Part shown: positions 61,296 through 64,000 of the stretch, one piece after another | Position numbering within the stretch: position 1 is the stretch's first letter | How the letters are laid out: each line of letters starts with the position of its first letter | NCBI GenBank assembly: GCA_035460165.1 | Contig: DATHWW010000005.1 | Coordinates: 1-64,000, forward strand | DNA length: 64,000 nucleotides | Direction: 5' to 3' | Origin: MM2 sp035460165 | GTDB taxonomy: Bacteria > Pseudomonadota > Gammaproteobacteria > Burkholderiales > Methylophilaceae | Position numbers and translations under genes: made by a program | Notes under the pieces: model-generated | Databases searched by the model: none | What the model was told of the DNA's origin: nothing | Seen by the model: only the letters and a program-made list of their open reading frames with translations

Positions 61296-61688
61296 ATGTT
61301 CAACAGTATCGACAAGGCGCTGGCATTCGATTCCAAGATGCTCTCCGTGCGTGGCTATCGCCAGCAGGTATTGGCCTCCAATATCGCCAACGCGGATACG
61401 CCCAACTACAAGGCGATGGATATCGATTTCTCCCAGATGCTGACCCATGCCATGGGCAGTATCTCGATGAGCCGGACCGATGGCGGTCACCTCGACACCA
61501 AGGGCGGCAACCCTGTGGCAGGGCTCAAGCCGATGTACCGTACGGCCGTGCAGCCCAGCATCGATGGCAATACCGTCGATAGCGACGTCGAACAGGCGCA
61601 GTTCTCCGAAAACGCGCTGCAGTACATGTCCACCCTGCAATTCATGAACGGCAAGATCCAGAGCACCTTGCTGGCGCTGAGGAACTGA
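61296..61688 (+). CDS. flgB: Flagellar basal-body rod protein FlgB
   Basis: A 130-residue rod protein. It starts MFNSIDKALAFDSKMLSVRGYRQQVLASNIANADTPNYKAMDIDF, the classic rod N-terminal motif, and ends EQAQFSENALQYMSTLQFMNGKIQSTLLALRN. ATG at 61296 is chosen within a longer frame because it gives the family start, with AAGG upstream. It is first in flgBCDE. Confidence 0.96.
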   Translation: MFNSIDKALAFDSKMLSVRGYRQQVLASNIANADTPNYKAMDIDFSQMLTHAMGSISMSRTDGGHLDTKGGNPVAGLKPMYRTAVQPSIDGNTVDSDVEQAQFSENALQYMSTLQFMNGKIQSTLLALRN

Positions 61689-61690
61689 TC

Positions 61691-62104
61691 ATGGCGCTGT
61701 TTAACGTCTTCGATATTGCCGGCTCCGCGATGACGGCGCAGTCCATGCGCCTTAACGTAGTGGCCAGCAACATGGCCAATGCCGACAGCGTGACCGGCTC
61801 CGACGGTCAACCTTACCGCGCCAAACAGGTGATTTTCCAGGCGCAGGCGGTCAATAACTTCATGCCCAAGGGCGTCAACGGAGTCGCGGTGACCAAGGTG
61901 ATCGACGATCCGTCGCCGATGCGGCAGGTGTACGACCCGCAGAATCCGTTCGCGAATGCCGAAGGCTACGTGACGATGCCCAACGTGGACGTGGTCGAGG
62001 AAATGACCAACATGATTTCGGCCTCCCGTTCGTATCAGGCGAACGTGGAAATGATGAATACCGCCAAGACCATGATTCAGCGCACGCTGACACTTGGTCA
62101 ATAA
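61691..62104 (+). CDS. flgC: Flagellar basal-body rod protein FlgC
   Basis: A 137-residue rod protein. The N terminus LFNVFDIAGSAMTAQSMRLNVVASNMANADSVTG and the C-terminal GYVTMPNVDVVEEMTNMISASRSYQANVEMMNTAKTMI are family hallmarks. It begins two bases after flgB. Confidence 0.97.
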   Translation: MALFNVFDIAGSAMTAQSMRLNVVASNMANADSVTGSDGQPYRAKQVIFQAQAVNNFMPKGVNGVAVTKVIDDPSPMRQVYDPQNPFANAEGYVTMPNVDVVEEMTNMISASRSYQANVEMMNTAKTMIQRTLTLGQ

Positions 62105-62119
62105 CGAAAGGAACGCACC

Positions 62120-62764
62120 ATGGTAACGGCAGTGAACAGCTCTACCACTTCTACCAGCACCTCTCCCACCACGTCGGCCACCTCGGTTCAGGCGCAGCAG
62201 GATCGTTTTCTCAAGCTGCTGGTGACGCAGATGAAGAACCAGGATCCGCTCAACCCGATGGATAACGCCGAGATCACCTCGCAGATGGCGCAGCTTTCCA
62301 CCGTGACCGGTATCGAGAAATTGAACGAGACGCTGGCGGCGTTCACCAAGGCGCAGGCGTTCCAGTCCGTGGACATGATCGGGCATTACGTGCTGGCACC
62401 CGGCGAGCATATGGATCTGGCTTCCGGTACGGCACTGGGCGGTGTCGAGCTGGCCAGCGGGGCGGATGCGGTGACGGTCAAGGTGTTCGATGCGAATGGC
62501 AATCTGGTGAGCACGCTGGATCTTGGCGAAATGGATGCCGGCGTGAATGCGTTCACTTGGGACGGCAAAAACAACGCCGGTACTGCAGCGGCAGACGGTA
62601 GCTATACCTTTACGGTAGAGGCGAAGCTAAACGACGCAGCGGTGACTGCGAGCAGCCTCGCGGTAGGCAAGGTACAAAGCGTGCTGATGGACGATCTTGG
62701 TCCGGCATTGAGTGTGAGTGGCATGGGGTTGGTGGAGCTGGGCGACATCAAGCAGGTGCTGTAG
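62120..62764 (+). CDS. flgD: Flagellar hook capping protein FlgD
   Basis: A 214-residue hook-cap scaffold. The conserved N-terminal QDRFLKLLVTQMKNQDPLNPMDNAEITSQMAQLSTVTGIEKLN is present, and the C-terminal FlgD Ig-like/Tudor region runs through VKVFDANGNLVSTLDLGEMDAGVNAFTWDGKNNAG. It is 15 bases after flgC. Confidence 0.96.
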   Translation: MVTAVNSSTTSTSTSPTTSATSVQAQQDRFLKLLVTQMKNQDPLNPMDNAEITSQMAQLSTVTGIEKLNETLAAFTKAQAFQSVDMIGHYVLAPGEHMDLASGTALGGVELASGADAVTVKVFDANGNLVSTLDLGEMDAGVNAFTWDGKNNAGTAAADGSYTFTVEAKLNDAAVTASSLAVGKVQSVLMDDLGPALSVSGMGLVELGDIKQVL

Positions 62765-62801
62765 TCGATCTCCTAAAATAAGGATAGGAAAGGATAGCAA
62801 A

Positions 62802-64000
62802 ATGGGGTTTCAGCAAGGATTGAGCGGTCTTAATACCGCTTCCAAGAATCTGGATGTGATTGGCAACAACGTTGCCAACGCCACCACGGTGGGTTTCAAG
62901 GCCGGCCAGGCGCAGTTTGCGGACGTGTTCGCGGCGTCGCTGACCGGCGCCGGCAGCTCGCCGGTAGGCCTGGGCTCCAAGCTTGCGACTGTCGTGCAGC
63001 AGTTTACCCAGGGCAATATCACCGCCACCAACAATCCGCTCGATCTCGCGATCAACGGCGGGGGCTTCTTCCGCGTGACGGATCCCACCGGCACCCCCTT
63101 CTATACCCGCAACGGTCAGTTCCAGGTGAACAAGGATGGCCAGATCGTCAATAGCCAGGGGATGACTGTGACTGGCTTCATGGCCGACGATAACGGCAAC
63201 ATCGTGCAGGGCAATCTGCAGGAGATTACTATCCCGATTTCGGATATCGCGCCGCAGGCAACCGGCACGAGTGCTTCTGCCACCGGCGTAGAGGCGGAGA
63301 TAAAGCTGGACAGTCGCGAAGATGCAATCGCCGCGACGTTCGATTCCACGGATCCTACCACCTACAACTTCTCGACCTCGACCTCGATCTACGACAGCCT
63401 AGGCAACGCCAGCATCCTGACTATGTATTTCCAGAAAACTGCGGCCAGCACCTGGGACGTTCACACCACGGTGACGCCACCGGGCGGCACGCCCGTCGAC
63501 ATCACGGTTGATACCGATGCGGGCACCGCCGGCACGCAGGCGCCGACCATCGTGTTCGACAGCGACGGCCTGATCGACGCGGCCGCTTCGACCGAATTGA
63601 CCAATGGCGCCTTCACACAAGCCATTTCCGCTGCACAACTGGGTACGGGGGCGGCGGCCATGTCCTTCCTGGTGGATTTTACCGGCACCGTGCAATGGGG
63701 CGGCGAAGCGACGGTCATTGACCTGGCGCAGGACGGTTTTTCTTCGGGCAGCCTGACGGGCTTCACGATCTCCGATGACGGTATCCTGCTCGGCCGCTAC
63801 TCCAACGGCCAGTCCAAGAACCTGGCGCAGGTCGTGCTGGCGAACTTCCGCAATCCGCAAGGCCTGGAGCCGCAGGGCAACAACTTGTGGGCGGAGAGCG
63901 CGACCTCCGGTGCAGCCGTGCTCGGTGTGCCGCAGAGCGGCCAGTTCGGCGCGCTGCAATCCTCGGCGGTGGAAGACTCGAACGTCGACCTGACGGCCGA
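62802..64000 (+). CDS. flgE: Flagellar hook protein FlgE (C-terminally truncated by the window)
   Basis: The frame runs from ATG at 62802 to the window end without a stop, about 399 codons. It starts MGFQQGLSGLNTASKNLDVIGNNVANATTVGFKAGQAQFADVF, the rod/hook/filament motif, followed by VQQFTQGNITATNNPLDLAINGGGFFRV and TFYTRNGQF-like text. A variable Thr/Ala-rich middle follows. The C-terminal helix pair is outside the window, though the last visible residues (SAVEDSNVDLTA) begin it. AAAGGA precedes the ATG. Confidence 0.96.
   Translation, partial: MGFQQGLSGLNTASKNLDVIGNNVANATTVGFKAGQAQFADVFAASLTGAGSSPVGLGSKLATVVQQFTQGNITATNNPLDLAINGGGFFRVTDPTGTPFYTRNGQFQVNKDGQIVNSQGMTVTGFMADDNGNIVQGNLQEITIPISDIAPQATGTSASATGVEAEIKLDSREDAIAATFDSTDPTTYNFSTSTSIYDSLGNASILTMYFQKTAASTWDVHTTVTPPGGTPVDITVDTDAGTAGTQAPTIVFDSDGLIDAAASTELTNGAFTQAISAAQLGTGAAAMSFLVDFTGTVQWGGEATVIDLAQDGFSSGSLTGFTISDDGILLGRYSNGQSKNLAQVVLANFRNPQGLEPQGNNLWAESATSGAAVLGVPQSGQFGALQSSAVEDSNVDLTA

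Overview
The window looks like one contiguous chromosomal stretch of a moderately GC-rich betaproteobacterium. The order rpoE-rseA-rseB-rseC-degQ-lepA-lepB-DUF4845-rnc-era-recO-pdxJ-acpS, nadB read opposite to rpoE, and ihfA-merR-tRNA-Pro are typical of that class. Three TonB receptors, a FecIR pair, a flavocytochrome-c type sulfide dehydrogenase pair and pqqA genes would suit the Nitrosomonadales/Gallionellaceae side of the class. That placement is an inference from gene content, not a measurement.

Layout. 1-1.8 kb: end of pheT, ihfA, a MerR regulator, tRNA-Pro(GGG), a cupin and a VOC protein. 1.8-14.7 kb: nadB, then the sigma-E envelope-stress operon and a run of translation, secretion and cofactor genes, mostly overlapping or tightly spaced. 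14.7-18.3 kb: htpG behind a textbook sigma-32 promoter, then a Fur-box operon of a small unknown protein and a DUF2325 protein. 18.3-22.6 kb: an M48 protease and ahpF/ahpC, with two orphan pqqA genes, one on each side of ahpFC. They encode the same 23-residue peptide and share promoter spacing exactly. 22.6-28.1 kb: a cyclopropane-fatty-acid synthase family enzyme, a secreted unknown, a sigma-54 activator and a cardiolipin synthase.

28.2-44.3 kb is an iron island: hemP, tonB-exbB-exbD, an ECF sigma/FecR pair with an STN-type receptor, two PepSY membrane proteins, two more TonB-dependent receptors, a PiuC-type dioxygenase and a DUF4198 protein. It also holds two related small proteins of unknown function and an extra cysteine-free ribosomal protein S4. 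At least four promoters here and at 16.8 kb carry Fur-like palindromes inside the -35/-10 region.

44.3-53.7 kb: glycogen phosphorylase, DUF4197, an interspersed repeat, an AT-rich gene with a HEPN-like motif, and purL. 53.8-58.5 kb: an ankyrin protein, then a compact periplasmic operon joining a sulfide-dehydrogenase-like flavocytochrome pair to two beta-propeller proteins, one of a PQQ-dependent dehydrogenase family. 58.5-64 kb: flgA, a diguanylate cyclase, and flgBCDE behind a sigma-54-type promoter; flgE runs off the end.

The most interesting signals are the duplicated pqqA cassettes with a conserved, unidentified upstream element; the iron-linked S4 paralogue with its small-protein neighbours; the flavocytochrome/propeller operon; and the Fur-linked DUF2325 operon. 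No rRNA, CRISPR array, prophage or intact insertion sequence was seen.
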